Below are positions 53,608 to 63,158 of a stretch of 64,000 nt of DNA, in pieces. This DNA comes from Geobacteraceae bacterium (lineage in GTDB: Bacteria; Desulfobacterota; Desulfuromonadia; Geobacterales; DSM-12255). The notes beneath the pieces were generated by a model, which was not told where the DNA came from, did not search any database, and worked only from the letters and a program-made list of their open reading frames with translations. Numbering within the stretch: position 1 is the first letter of the stretch; the number at the start of each line of letters is the position of its first letter. Position numbers and translations under genes: made by a program. The DNA is taken from the NCBI GenBank assembly GCA_013377075.1, contig JACABD010000002.1, forward strand, positions 1 through 64,000. The letters are read 5' to 3'.

Positions 53608-55104
53608 ATGACCATATATGATGACATAGTAGTGGGAAGCGGAGCCAGTGGCCTGACAATGGCTCTCCTTCTTGCCATGGGGGGCCGAAGGGTACTCATT
53701 CTTGAAAAAGCCCCTCTGATCGGTGGCTCGCTTTCCATGTTTTCCCGTGGTCGAGTCCGTTTTGATACCGGATTCCACTTTACCGGTGGACTGAATGAGG
53801 GTGGTATCCTTTCGGAGATGCTGACTCTTCTGGGGATGAAAGAGCTTGTTGAGCCGGTCTTTTTGACAAAATCAGTACAGAACCGCTTTGTCTTCGAGGA
53901 GTCCGGCAAGGTTTTTGAGCAGCCTCCCGGAATTGAGCCGGCAAAAATGAAATTCAAGGCTGATTTCCCCTCTGAAGGTCAGGCAATAGATGCCTATTTC
54001 GAGATGATAGCTTCCGTGTGCAACAGAACCCCCTCAATGAATATTCAGGAAAATCTGATTGCTCCGCCAAATCTTGAAGAGGATTACGTATCACTTGATT
54101 CAGTACTGAAGAAACTGACCGGCAATCCCCTGTTACGCGGGCTTTTGTCCGGCTACGCAATGTGTTATGGCGTAAGACCGGACGAGATCTCTTTTGCCAA
54201 CCATGCCCGCATGGTTAACAATTTTTACGAGTCCATTGCCTTTGTAAAAGATGGTGGTGACGGGTTGATAATGGCGTTCAAAAAGCGACTCGATTTTTAT
54301 GGTGTAGATATCCGCTGCGGAGTTTCGCTGCTGCCGTTTTCAGATATCAAGGATGGCATGGTAAACAGCTTTACCCTTACAAACGGTGAGTCTGTGTCTG
54401 CAGAGCGGGCTGTTTTCACCATACATCCACAGGAGATACTCTCCTTAATTCCTGAAAAGTCGCGCAGCAGGGCATTTGCATCCAGGATCAGCTCTTTTGA
54501 GTCTTCGGCAGGTTTCTTTTCCGTGTTTGCAAAGATACGAAACGGCGCAGTTGATCCTGAACCGGACTCTGCCATCATTTCGCTCTTTCCGGATAATGAT
54601 GTAAACGCTCTTCTTTCGCCTGAGTACTGCGGTAAACCTGCAGTTGTTATCATAAAGCCGCCCCATGCTGCCCACGATGCCTGTGAAAGAGGTGTCTGTA
54701 TACTTGAGCCTGCTTTCCCTGAAAAAATCGCTCAGTGGGGCGATTCAACTGTCGGTAAACGATCATCCGCCTACAGTGATTATAAAGAGGAGAGGGTTGA
54801 GGCAATCAGGGCCCACATAGCTGCCCAGTTGCCTGCATATTCTGATGTCCTTGAGTTTGTGGATGCCGCGTCAACTCTTACCTACAGGGACTATCTCTGC
54901 AGTCATGACGGCAGTGCCTACGGAGTGAAACAGAAGATCGGCCAGTTCAATCTTATCGGCAGACTGCCGCTGCACAATCTCTACGCCGCTGGTCAGAGCG
55001 CCCTTCTTCCTGGTGTTGTCGGTGCGATGATGTCATCTCTCATTGTTGGCAGATCAATCATAGGAAAAGATCGTTACGGACGACTTCTTGGAGGTGTATC
55101 TTGA
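53608..55104 (+). CDS. CrtI/retinol-saturase-like FAD oxidoreductase (second copy)
   Basis: 498 residues, distantly related to the protein at 51241. The N-terminal motif is DIVVGSGASGLTMALLLAMGG, followed by ILEKAPLIGGSLSMFSRG; the C-terminal FAD segment is HNLYAAGQSALLPGVVGAMMSS. The family includes polyene desaturases, isomerases and saturases. Its stop overlaps the start of the ketosynthase gene by 4 bases. Two diverged copies in one operon suggest two different redox or isomerisation steps, or a heterodimer. Confidence 0.83.
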   Translation: MTIYDDIVVGSGASGLTMALLLAMGGRRVLILEKAPLIGGSLSMFSRGRVRFDTGFHFTGGLNEGGILSEMLTLLGMKELVEPVFLTKSVQNRFVFEESGKVFEQPPGIEPAKMKFKADFPSEGQAIDAYFEMIASVCNRTPSMNIQENLIAPPNLEEDYVSLDSVLKKLTGNPLLRGLLSGYAMCYGVRPDEISFANHARMVNNFYESIAFVKDGGDGLIMAFKKRLDFYGVDIRCGVSLLPFSDIKDGMVNSFTLTNGESVSAERAVFTIHPQEILSLIPEKSRSRAFASRISSFESSAGFFSVFAKIRNGAVDPEPDSAIISLFPDNDVNALLSPEYCGKPAVVIIKPPHAAHDACERGVCILEPAFPEKIAQWGDSTVGKRSSAYSDYKEERVEAIRAHIAAQLPAYSDVLEFVDAASTLTYRDYLCSHDGSAYGVKQKIGQFNLIGRLPLHNLYAAGQSALLPGVVGAMMSSLIVGRSIIGKDRYGRLLGGVS

Positions 55105-56327
55105 GTCTGCGACGTGTTGTCATAACCGGCAGCGGGGTGGTTTCTCCTTTTGGTGAAGGGGTAAAGGCTTTAATGGACGGCATACATAATAATTCCAGTG
55201 CCGTGAAATACATGGATGGCTGGGATCAGTATGTAGGACTGCAGAGCCTGGTTGCTGCCCCTGTAGATACTATTGACGAAAAGAGAATCCCGAGGCAAAA
55301 GCGCCGCTCCATGGGGAGAATGAGCATCTTTGCCGCCCTTGCTGCAGATGAGGCAATCGCTGATTCCGGCATATCCCTTCAGGCCGAGGATCTCTGGCGT
55401 ATGGGGTGTGTTATTGGCTCTACAATGGGGAGCGCCAAGAGTATCAATGATACTTTTGAAACAATGCTCCCTGACAAGGACTTGAGCCGACTCAATTCGA
55501 CAATGTTCTTTCAGTGCATGTCCCATACTGCGGCGGTCAATACGGCGCAGTATCTGGGGCTTGTCGGCACGGTCATGGCGCCTGCGGCTGCCTGTGCATC
55601 GGCTCTGCATTCGATTGGCACCGCATATGATCTGATACGTCTCGGCAGGCAGGATGTTGTACTTTGCGGTGGTGCTGAAGAGCTTCATCCGACCGTTACC
55701 GGCTCATTTGATATTCTTTTTGCCACATCGACCGGCCATAACGATTCTCCTCAAACGACACCGAGACCATTTGACCGCGACAGGGACGGCCTGGTCTGTG
55801 GTGAAGGGTGCGGCATCCTGGTTCTTGAGGAGTATGAAAGGGCCGTAAAGAGAGGTGCCACCATCTATGCTGAGGTTACAGGGTTCTGTACCACTGCCAA
55901 TGGTATTCATGTCAGTCAGTCCAATCGTGACTCAATGACTGTCTGCATGAAAAGAGCCCTTGCGGAGGCCGGAATCTCCCCTGAGCGGATAGATTACATA
56001 AGTGCCCATGCAACGGCAACTGTTCAGGGTGATGCCGAAGAAGCTGAAGCAGTGCGCGAACTGTTTGCTGACAACGTGCCCATAAGCAGTCTTAAGGGGC
56101 ATATCGGTCATACACTTGGTGCTTCCGGTGCAATTGAACTTATAGCTTCACTTATGATGATGAAAAACAGCATAATTTATCCGACCCGTAATCTTGAAAA
56201 TATTGCTGACGATTGCAGCGGCATCTGCCATGTGACTGAACCACGGAGCGCCGAGATATCTGCTATCCTGAAGAACGGCTTTGCATTTGGCGGAATTAAC
56301 GCAGCTCTTGTTTGCCAGAAAGTATGA
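55101..56327 (+). CDS. Beta-ketoacyl-ACP synthase (FabF-like)
   Basis: 408 residues, complete thiolase fold. The catalytic triad is Cys165 (PAAACASALHSIG) with the two histidines in SAHATATVQGDAEEA and SLKGHIGHTLGASG. It condenses malonyl-ACP with an acyl primer. The start is TTG behind GGAGGTG, in a 4-base overlap with the FAD oxidoreductase gene. It is followed closely by its presumed ACP. Only one ketosynthase is inside the window. Confidence 0.93.
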   Translation: MSLRRVVITGSGVVSPFGEGVKALMDGIHNNSSAVKYMDGWDQYVGLQSLVAAPVDTIDEKRIPRQKRRSMGRMSIFAALAADEAIADSGISLQAEDLWRMGCVIGSTMGSAKSINDTFETMLPDKDLSRLNSTMFFQCMSHTAAVNTAQYLGLVGTVMAPAAACASALHSIGTAYDLIRLGRQDVVLCGGAEELHPTVTGSFDILFATSTGHNDSPQTTPRPFDRDRDGLVCGEGCGILVLEEYERAVKRGATIYAEVTGFCTTANGIHVSQSNRDSMTVCMKRALAEAGISPERIDYISAHATATVQGDAEEAEAVRELFADNVPISSLKGHIGHTLGASGAIELIASLMMMKNSIIYPTRNLENIADDCSGICHVTEPRSAEISAILKNGFAFGGINAALVCQKV

Positions 56328-56337
56328 TGGAGGTTTT

Positions 56338-56595
56338 ATGACAGAAGAGGAAATTATTGAGAAGACCAACAGGGTTTTTGAGGAATCGTTCGAAATAGAA
56401 CCAGGCCGTCTCAAGGCCGATGCCCATATCTTTACTGACCTTGGTCTGGACAGTCTCGATATAGTCGATCTTGTTGTTGCCCTGCAAAGCAGTTTCGGCG
56501 TTAAGATAAGGACAGACGAAAAAGTTCGCGAGATCAGGACTCTTGGTGATGTCTACAGTTTTATTGCCAGAGTCAAAAACGGTGAGCAGGATTGA
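56338..56595 (+). CDS. Acyl carrier protein (pathway-specific)
   Basis: 85 residues with the phosphopantetheine-attachment Ser39 in FTDLGLDSLDIVDLVVALQ. The track starts at 56281 inside the ketosynthase gene; the ATG at 56338 behind ATGGAGG is right. Compared with housekeeping AcpP it is less acidic at the start and has a longer C-terminal helix (IARVKNGEQD). It presumably carries the growing chain made by the neighbouring synthase. Confidence 0.93.
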   Translation: MTEEEIIEKTNRVFEESFEIEPGRLKADAHIFTDLGLDSLDIVDLVVALQSSFGVKIRTDEKVREIRTLGDVYSFIARVKNGEQD

Positions 56596-56601
56596 TGAAG
56601 G

Positions 56602-57354
56602 ATGTTTGTCAGTTTGTTAAACTTTTTCTTTAACTTCTACTTCTATCTGCTTTTTATTCTAGCGGTTCTTGTCCTGATCCCGCTTTTTACGTTATATGTG
56701 GCTCTGACAAGAACTTTCTCAAACCACCGTTCAACCATGAGAAGATTTCGTCGCGCAATGGTCTGGTGGGGGAAGACGGTAGCTTTTATTCCGTACCCTT
56801 TTATCAGATTCAGATACGAACTTAACGGTGAAAATGATACAAAAAAGTCATATATTTTCATCTGTAACCACCGCTCGGCAGTAGATGCTTTTTTGATGAA
56901 AGTTCTGCCCCATGAATTTGTCGAGATTGTAAATGACTGGCCGTTCAAAATTCCGGTTCTTGGCATTTTTGCAAGATTTGCAGCCTTTCTTGACATAAGA
57001 TCCATGAGCCATGAAGCCTTTATGGCAAAAGCTACAGAACTCTTAGGGCAGGGTGTTTCTATAGTTTTCTTCCCGGAAGGGACAAGGTCCGTAGATGGCA
57101 GAATGGGGAGTTTTCACAGTGCCGCATTTCGCCTTGCAGTTGAGACTGGCACCCCTTTAGTACCTTTATGCATCACAGGAAATGAGATAGTAATGCCTAA
57201 AGGGTCCCTTTTTATCAAGCCCGGGATCATAAAAATCCGTCAACTGCCACCGCTTGCAGCAGATGACTTTACCGGTTTAACTCCGTTCACCCTGAAGTCG
57301 AGGGTGTGGAAAATCATGGAACAGGAACTTTCCGCCATGGAAAGTACGTTATGA
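56602..57354 (+). CDS. PlsC-like 1-acyl-sn-glycerol-3-phosphate-type acyltransferase
   Basis: 250 residues: an N-terminal membrane helix (about 10-37) and the acyltransferase motifs NHRSAVD (HX4D, H90/D95) and FFPEGTRS near 157. Such enzymes transfer acyl groups from ACP or CoA to a glycerol phosphate or other acceptor at the inner membrane. In aryl-polyene-type clusters a related acyltransferase is thought to attach the product to a lipid. It starts 7 bases after the ACP gene and overlaps the ligase gene by 4 bases. Confidence 0.88.
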   Translation: MFVSLLNFFFNFYFYLLFILAVLVLIPLFTLYVALTRTFSNHRSTMRRFRRAMVWWGKTVAFIPYPFIRFRYELNGENDTKKSYIFICNHRSAVDAFLMKVLPHEFVEIVNDWPFKIPVLGIFARFAAFLDIRSMSHEAFMAKATELLGQGVSIVFFPEGTRSVDGRMGSFHSAAFRLAVETGTPLVPLCITGNEIVMPKGSLFIKPGIIKIRQLPPLAADDFTGLTPFTLKSRVWKIMEQELSAMESTL

Positions 57355-58655
57355 TAAATTTTACAGCATCTACAAATCCCGAGTTTTTGCCAAAAGAGGA
57401 AATTCGCACTCTTCAAGACAGGCTCCTTCGCGAGCATCTGCTCTATGCCTGTAGTGCTTCACCATTCTACCGATCCCTGTTTGCCCTCAATTCCATAGAT
57501 CCATCGGTTGTCACACTGGAGAATCTGAAGGACATCCCCCTTACGGACAGGACTGTTCTGGGTGAAAGGAACGAGGATTTCCTTGCAGTACCTATGTCGA
57601 TGATTGTCGATATTGTCCTTTCTTCAGGGACTACCGGCATTCCCACAAGCGTCATGTACAGTGAAAATGATCTTCAGCGGCTTGCCTATAATGAAGAGAT
57701 CTCCTTTCGATCCTGTGGTATAGTTCCTGAAGATATCGCACTTCTTACCTGTACTGTTGACAGATGCTTCATTGCCGGACTTGCCTATTTCTCTGGTATT
57801 AGACGACTTGGTGCGGCAGCAATCCGTAACGGTCTTGCCTCTCCTGAAAGCCACCTTGAGATCATCAAACGATTGCAACCCACGGTTCTCATCGGTGTTC
57901 CTACCTTTCTCCTCAAGCTTGCCAAGTATCTGGTTTCACAAGGGATTGATCCTGCTGTAACGGCTGTGAGAAAGCTCGTCTGCATCGGCGAGCCGATTCG
58001 CAATGCCGGGCTTGATTTCTTAAGGGCAGGTGAAGAGCTTGAGAAAATATGGGGAGCTGACGTATACTCAACCTATGCGTCATCAGAAACAATCACCAGC
58101 TTCTGTGAATGCACTGCCAAGGCAGGAGGACATCTCCACCCCGAGCTTGCTATTGTCGAAGTTGTTAATGAAGCAGGCGAGCCATTGCCGATCGGTGAAA
58201 CCGGTGAAGTGGTAGTTACCCCACTTGCCATTGAAGGTATGCCTCTGGTACGGTTCAGGACCGGTGATATCAGTTTCCTCATCGATGAGCCTTGCTCCTG
58301 CGGTCGTAACTCCATGAGGCTTGGTCCGATTCTCGGACGAAAAAAGCAGATGATGAAAGTCAAGGGGACGACTGTCTATCCGGAGTCTATCTACTCGGTG
58401 CTTGATGCAATACCTTGCGTTTCAGAATATTTTCTCACTGCTTCATCGGATTATGATCTTTCTGATATTCTAAAGATTCATGTTGCGGTGAATGATTCAA
58501 GCTGCACCCAATCAATGATTGTAGACAGGCTACAGGCTATACTTCGAGTTACTCCTGAAGTTATCATTACCTCAGAAGAAACGGTAAACCGATGGAGAAA
58601 TGCCGGCAATTCACGCAAACCAGTCAGATTTATTGACGATAGAAAGGAAATATGA
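57351..58655 (+). CDS. PaaK-like adenylate-forming ligase
   Basis: 434 residues of the ANL superfamily, closest in layout to phenylacetate-CoA ligase: P-loop SSGTTGIPTSVMYSENDLQ near residue 100, YASSETITSFCEC near 245, FRTGDISFL, and the C-terminal Lys region KQMMKVKGTTVYPESI. A cysteine-rich patch (EPCSCGRNSMRLGPI) matches the PaaK family. It probably activates a carboxylic acid (perhaps aromatic) and loads it on CoA or the adjacent ACP as primer. The track start (57306) lies inside plsC; the ATG at 57351 in ATGA overlap is preferred. Confidence 0.85.
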   Translation: MINFTASTNPEFLPKEEIRTLQDRLLREHLLYACSASPFYRSLFALNSIDPSVVTLENLKDIPLTDRTVLGERNEDFLAVPMSMIVDIVLSSGTTGIPTSVMYSENDLQRLAYNEEISFRSCGIVPEDIALLTCTVDRCFIAGLAYFSGIRRLGAAAIRNGLASPESHLEIIKRLQPTVLIGVPTFLLKLAKYLVSQGIDPAVTAVRKLVCIGEPIRNAGLDFLRAGEELEKIWGADVYSTYASSETITSFCECTAKAGGHLHPELAIVEVVNEAGEPLPIGETGEVVVTPLAIEGMPLVRFRTGDISFLIDEPCSCGRNSMRLGPILGRKKQMMKVKGTTVYPESIYSVLDAIPCVSEYFLTASSDYDLSDILKIHVAVNDSSCTQSMIVDRLQAILRVTPEVIITSEETVNRWRNAGNSRKPVRFIDDRKEI

Positions 58656-60133
58656 CTACCTGCCAGACACGCATATACGGATCTGAGTTTAACCAGATAG
58701 ATATTGAAGAGGCTGTTAAAAACGGACGTCTTTTGTCCATGGAGATCGAGTTCAACCAGACCTGCAACTTTCGCTGCATCTACTGCTATGCGCTTGATAA
58801 CCATAAAAACAGAAACGAACTGACTATTGACGAGTTCAAGGATGTCATCAATCAAGCCGCTGCCATGGGGGCTCGCAAGATCATCATCCTCGGCGGAGAG
58901 CCTCTTCTCTATCAACATATCATTGAGATGATCGGTTTCATAAGGGGTCTTGATCTTGAGATAGAGCTTTTTAGCAACGGAACCAAGATAGACAGGGCGA
59001 TGGCTCAGACGCTTTACGATAATGACGTCAGGGTTGTATTGAAGATGAATTCCTTTGATGAGAGTCTTCAGGATACACTTACCGGTCGCAAAGGGTCATT
59101 CAAGATGATCCAGGATGCTCTGGCAAATCTGAAAGAGGCCGGATACCCGTCAGATACTCATCCGCTCGGTGTCAGCTCAATCATCTGTCAGCAGAACATT
59201 GAAGAGCTTCCTAAAATGTGGGAGTGGCTCAGAGATCAGAGTATTCTTCCTTATTTCGAAATGATGACCCCCCAAGGTGGCGCCCGCAGGCATAACATGT
59301 TGGAGATAGATACCAGACAGGTCGAGGATTTCTTCCACGAGATAGCCGAGATTGACAGCAGAAAATACGGTAATCACTGGGATCCAAAACCACCCCTTGT
59401 CGGTGGTGAGTGTCTGCGCCATCAGTTTTCATGTGCAGTGAACTCTGAAGGGTATGTGCAGTCCTGTGTCGGCATCACCATTCCGATTGGCAATGTCAGG
59501 AAGCAGCCGCTGAAGGAGATTCTCCGGGATAGTGAGGTGGTGCAGGATCTGAAAAGCTACAGGAATACGATCAAGGGGCCTTGCGGAGAGTGTGAGAAAC
59601 TTGATGAATGTTACGGCTGTAGAGGTACTGCGTACCAAATGACTGGCGATTATCTCGCCTCAGATCCAACCTGCTGGAAGAACCTGGACCGACGCGATGA
59701 AATCATGTTCCTGCCCGTAAATGCTGAACGTGTTGTCCCCCACAAGCCACCGATGCTGATGATAGATACGCTTTTAGAGGTGATGGAGAGAGCGTCAGTC
59801 TCTGAGATGACAGTGCGAAGTGATATGCCCTTTGTCTCTGAAGACGGTATTCTCGACGATGCAGCATATCCAGAGATCATTTCGCAGGCAATAGCCGCCC
59901 AGGAAGGGTTCAGAAGAATGGGTGGTAAAAATCCTGATTTTGAGGGTTTCCTTCTTGGGGTCAAGAAAATGGAGGTTTTTGCCAGAGCCAAGGTAGGCGA
60001 TACCTTGAGAATCTCTGTCTACAAGGCCTCTAAATACGGTGATTTCGGCATAATTGAAGGGGAGGTTTTCCGTGGTGATGAACTCCTTGCCAAGGGTGAG
60101 ATAAAAGTCTGGCAGAGCGGCGGAGAGTCTTAA
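58652..60133 (+). CDS. Radical SAM/SPASM protein fused to a hotdog 3-hydroxyacyl-ACP dehydratase-like domain
   Basis: 493 residues. Residues 30-250 form a radical SAM domain: CxxxCxxC at C38/C42/C45 (CNFRCIYC), then the GGEPLL motif. A SPASM-type region follows with cysteines in GECLRHQFSC, SCVGI and CGECEKLDECYGC. From about residue 350 a separate domain begins (VVPHKPPMLMIDTLLEV), matching the start of ApeP/FabA-like hotdog dehydratases, and runs to the end. There is no stop or frame change between the parts. The fusion suggests radical chemistry on an ACP-bound chain coupled to dehydration. It overlaps the ligase gene by 4 bases. I know no characterised protein with this architecture. Confidence 0.85.
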   Translation: MTTCQTRIYGSEFNQIDIEEAVKNGRLLSMEIEFNQTCNFRCIYCYALDNHKNRNELTIDEFKDVINQAAAMGARKIIILGGEPLLYQHIIEMIGFIRGLDLEIELFSNGTKIDRAMAQTLYDNDVRVVLKMNSFDESLQDTLTGRKGSFKMIQDALANLKEAGYPSDTHPLGVSSIICQQNIEELPKMWEWLRDQSILPYFEMMTPQGGARRHNMLEIDTRQVEDFFHEIAEIDSRKYGNHWDPKPPLVGGECLRHQFSCAVNSEGYVQSCVGITIPIGNVRKQPLKEILRDSEVVQDLKSYRNTIKGPCGECEKLDECYGCRGTAYQMTGDYLASDPTCWKNLDRRDEIMFLPVNAERVVPHKPPMLMIDTLLEVMERASVSEMTVRSDMPFVSEDGILDDAAYPEIISQAIAAQEGFRRMGGKNPDFEGFLLGVKKMEVFARAKVGDTLRISVYKASKYGDFGIIEGEVFRGDELLAKGEIKVWQSGGES

Positions 60134-60136
60134 ATT

Positions 60137-60793
60137 ATGAAAATCATACTTATCCTGCCGACTTTTCTGCTAATGATTTCAGCAGCTTTTGCCGCCCCTG
60201 AGAAAACTGCCGAGCAGCCGTCTGATCTGCCAAAATTCATGTCTGAACTCGGCAAAAGGGCCTCTGATTTCAAGACACTTAAAACTGATTTCATTCAGGA
60301 AAAGCGTATGGCCATGTTCAAGGAGAAGATGGTCATGAAGGGGCGTATCTATCTGCAAAAGCCGAGCAAAATCGCCTGGCATGTGGATTCACCCCTTCGA
60401 TATTCCGTTCTGATTACCGATAAGCTGATAAGGCAGTGGGACGAAGACAGTGACAAGGTTCAGGAGATTTCCCTTACCAAAAACCCCATATTCCAGAATG
60501 TGCTCAATCAGATGAATGTCTGGTTCTCCGGAGAGTACGGTACAATGCTGGAGACAAATACGGTCAGGATTATAAAAAATGATCCTCTTATTATGGAGTT
60601 TATCCCGAAAGAGGGGAATATAGCCAAAAAGGTCATCAAGACCATTACCATAACCTTTCGCAGCGACCAGAAGTATCTCCAACAGATCAAAATCCTCGAA
60701 AACTCCGGCGATGTCACCACGATCCGCTTCACCAACACTCTGTTAAATCCTCCATTGAATAACAGCAATTTCGAGGTCAAAGGGCGTGTTTGA
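60137..60793 (+). CDS. LolA-like outer-membrane lipoprotein carrier
   Basis: 218 residues with a signal peptide (MKIILILPTFLLMISAAFA, cleavage near 19/20) and the LolA fold signature: LKTDFIQEKRM near residue 50, GRIYLQKPSKIAWHVDSPL, and paired beta strands to the end. Aryl-polyene and related export clusters carry a dedicated LolA homologue to carry hydrophobic product or lipoprotein through the periplasm. Its stop overlaps the GTG start of the MMPL gene by 8 bases. It may serve this pathway only, not general lipoprotein transport. Confidence 0.85.
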   Translation: MKIILILPTFLLMISAAFAAPEKTAEQPSDLPKFMSELGKRASDFKTLKTDFIQEKRMAMFKEKMVMKGRIYLQKPSKIAWHVDSPLRYSVLITDKLIRQWDEDSDKVQEISLTKNPIFQNVLNQMNVWFSGEYGTMLETNTVRIIKNDPLIMEFIPKEGNIAKKVIKTITITFRSDQKYLQQIKILENSGDVTTIRFTNTLLNPPLNNSNFEVKGRV

Positions 60794-63158
60794 CCGTTTA
60801 TTTCTGCTGGTATACGAAGCTGTCCATCGCCATAAGAAGAGAACACTGACAGCAGTTGTTCTGGTCACGCTTCTCTTTACTGCGATCCTTCCATTTATCC
60901 GCTATGAAGGGAGCATCGACCTTATGCTCCCGCCGGACAGGGAGATCACCAGAAGCATGAACTTTCTGAAAGATTCGAATCTTTCGGACAAGATGGTAGT
61001 CTCCCTCGCCCTGACTGATTCATCTATGGGGAAACGTGAGCTGTTTGAGGCAGTAGATTCCCTTGCAGCTTCCCTTAAAAAGCCATATTTCAAGAAGGTG
61101 ATGACCGGCTTTTCAGTCGGCAACCTGATGGAGGAATTTTCCGTACTTCAGTATGGCCCACAGATCCTTGGCGATGAAGAGATGTCGCAGATAGCTGCGA
61201 TGCTGACCCCTGAAAACGTCTCGAAAAAAATTAAGGGTATCTATCTCCAGTCAATGCGGCCCGATGGCATATTCACCGCATCAATGTCCCGTACCGACCC
61301 CCTTGGTATCAAGTTGATGATTCTGAATAAGCTAAAGGCCATACCGGCCTCAATGAATTTTGATGTCTCCATTGAAGACGGGCATTTTATCAGCCGTGAT
61401 GGACGCCATGCCATGCTGGTCATCCAGACCGATGTGCCAATGATGGATGCCGTTAGATCAAAGGGTCTTGTCAGTGAGCTTGAAGCAAAGCTTAAACTTC
61501 TCCCCCCCTATATTGCTGCTGACATAGTCAGTGGACATCTGCACACTGTCAGTAACGAAAAGGTGATCAAGAGAGACATAGCAGTTGCATCATATATCGC
61601 ATCAGCAGCTTTTTTGATTCTTTTCCTTGGAATCTTTCGTGATCCCAAGGTCATATTTGTCTTTATCATTCCGTTTATGGCCGTTGTCTGGTCAATCGCC
61701 CTTGCCACACTTGTTGAAGGAAAACTCTCCTTTCTTGTCATCGGCTTTGGCACTTCAATTGCCGGTATATCCATAGATTACGGTCTTCTGGTTTACATTG
61801 CCATAAAACGGGGCATTGACAAAGTCCGCATGCTCAAGATGGCAAAACTGGTGACCGTTGATGCCATGACCACGGTATTCAGCTTTGTGGTTCTCTTTTT
61901 CTCCATGATCAAGGGGTATCACCAGCTGGCCCTGTTCTCAATCCTCTGTGTTCTCATCTGCCTGCTCTTCTCACTTTTTGTGCTCCCCCTGGTAATTTCA
62001 GTCAAAGGAGAGGCAACGGAACGGGACAGCTCAGTTGGCGACAGGCTCAGAAATTTCAAGTGGCCCGCCAAACCGTGCATAGCTGTCTGGCTGATACTGT
62101 CAGCAGTGGCCCTTTATCAGTCAATGTCGGTGAAATTTGACAGTGACCTGAAGAGATTTGACGGTACTGAACCGCGAATTCTACAGATGGAGAAGAATTT
62201 CAACACTATCTGGGGTGGCAAGGATAGTCAGGCCATTATGGTAGTTACCGGAAAGAGCCTGGAAGAGGCAATGCAGCTTAATGATTCTCTTTTCAAGGAA
62301 GCTTCTGCACGGCTTCCCAAGGGGGAATTTTCCAGTCTTGCCTACTTCTGGCCATCTGAAAAGACAAGAACAGAGAACCGCGCACGGTGGCTCAGTTTTT
62401 GGAAAGATGGTGGAGAAGAGAGACTGAAGAGCCTCATACGGAGCAGCTCTTTACAGTATGGATTTACTCCGGAGGCGTTCACCCCATTTTTTGACGGACT
62501 CTATGCACTCCCCAATGAAGGTCAGGCAGCTACGGGGGTTATGGCTCAACTAAAAGAGCGCTACGTCATTGAAAGGAACGGTTCTGTGAGGCTTCTCTCC
62601 TTTTTCCCTGACAAAAAGGAGTATCTTGACGCCCTTGCCCCAATTGTTAAAGAGAACACCTTCATTGTCTCCAAATTAGCCATTTCCGAGTCCATGACAC
62701 GCTTTACGCTGAAAGAGACAAAATTGCTTGCGCCCCTGGCAATCCTATTTAATATTCTTCTGGCCTGGATCTTTTTCAGAAGCTGGAAAGAGGCTCTGAT
62801 AGCGCTTGTACCGCTTTTTACCGGTGTTGTCTGGTTCATCGGCATAATGTCTTTTTTCAATGTGCCGCTCAATATTGTCAACATTATTGCAGCCATCATC
62901 TCCACCGGAGTCATTGTTGACTACGGTCTCGGCATGACCTATGAATACCGTTATAACCTCAAACTTGGGACAGTGGTTGCTGTCACCCTGTCAGCGGCGA
63001 CAAACATGATCGGCTCCGGAGCCCTACTCTTTGCCAACTACCCGGCCCTTTACTCGACCGGCATCGCTATGGTTGTCTGCATGGTTTCCGGATATCTCTC
63101 TTCGTTGATTATCATTCCTTCGCTGATAAGCCTGATGAAGCCGGTTGAGACCAAATGA
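60786..63158 (+). CDS. MMPL/RND-family exporter
   Basis: 790 residues with the duplicated MMPL layout: helix 1, a large periplasmic loop (about 40-250), helices 2-6 (about 258-405), helix 7 near 425, a second periplasmic loop, and helices 8-12 (about 645-785). The Asp in the membrane-embedded IDYGLL/VDYGLG segments (GISIDYGLLVYIAIK and STGVIVDYGLGMTYEY) appears in both halves and fits proton coupling. MMPL proteins of such clusters export lipid-like products from the inner membrane. The start is GTG. Confidence 0.88.
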   Translation: MFDRLFLLVYEAVHRHKKRTLTAVVLVTLLFTAILPFIRYEGSIDLMLPPDREITRSMNFLKDSNLSDKMVVSLALTDSSMGKRELFEAVDSLAASLKKPYFKKVMTGFSVGNLMEEFSVLQYGPQILGDEEMSQIAAMLTPENVSKKIKGIYLQSMRPDGIFTASMSRTDPLGIKLMILNKLKAIPASMNFDVSIEDGHFISRDGRHAMLVIQTDVPMMDAVRSKGLVSELEAKLKLLPPYIAADIVSGHLHTVSNEKVIKRDIAVASYIASAAFLILFLGIFRDPKVIFVFIIPFMAVVWSIALATLVEGKLSFLVIGFGTSIAGISIDYGLLVYIAIKRGIDKVRMLKMAKLVTVDAMTTVFSFVVLFFSMIKGYHQLALFSILCVLICLLFSLFVLPLVISVKGEATERDSSVGDRLRNFKWPAKPCIAVWLILSAVALYQSMSVKFDSDLKRFDGTEPRILQMEKNFNTIWGGKDSQAIMVVTGKSLEEAMQLNDSLFKEASARLPKGEFSSLAYFWPSEKTRTENRARWLSFWKDGGEERLKSLIRSSSLQYGFTPEAFTPFFDGLYALPNEGQAATGVMAQLKERYVIERNGSVRLLSFFPDKKEYLDALAPIVKENTFIVSKLAISESMTRFTLKETKLLAPLAILFNILLAWIFFRSWKEALIALVPLFTGVVWFIGIMSFFNVPLNIVNIIAAIISTGVIVDYGLGMTYEYRYNLKLGTVVAVTLSAATNMIGSGALLFANYPALYSTGIAMVVCMVSGYLSSLIIIPSLISLMKPVETK

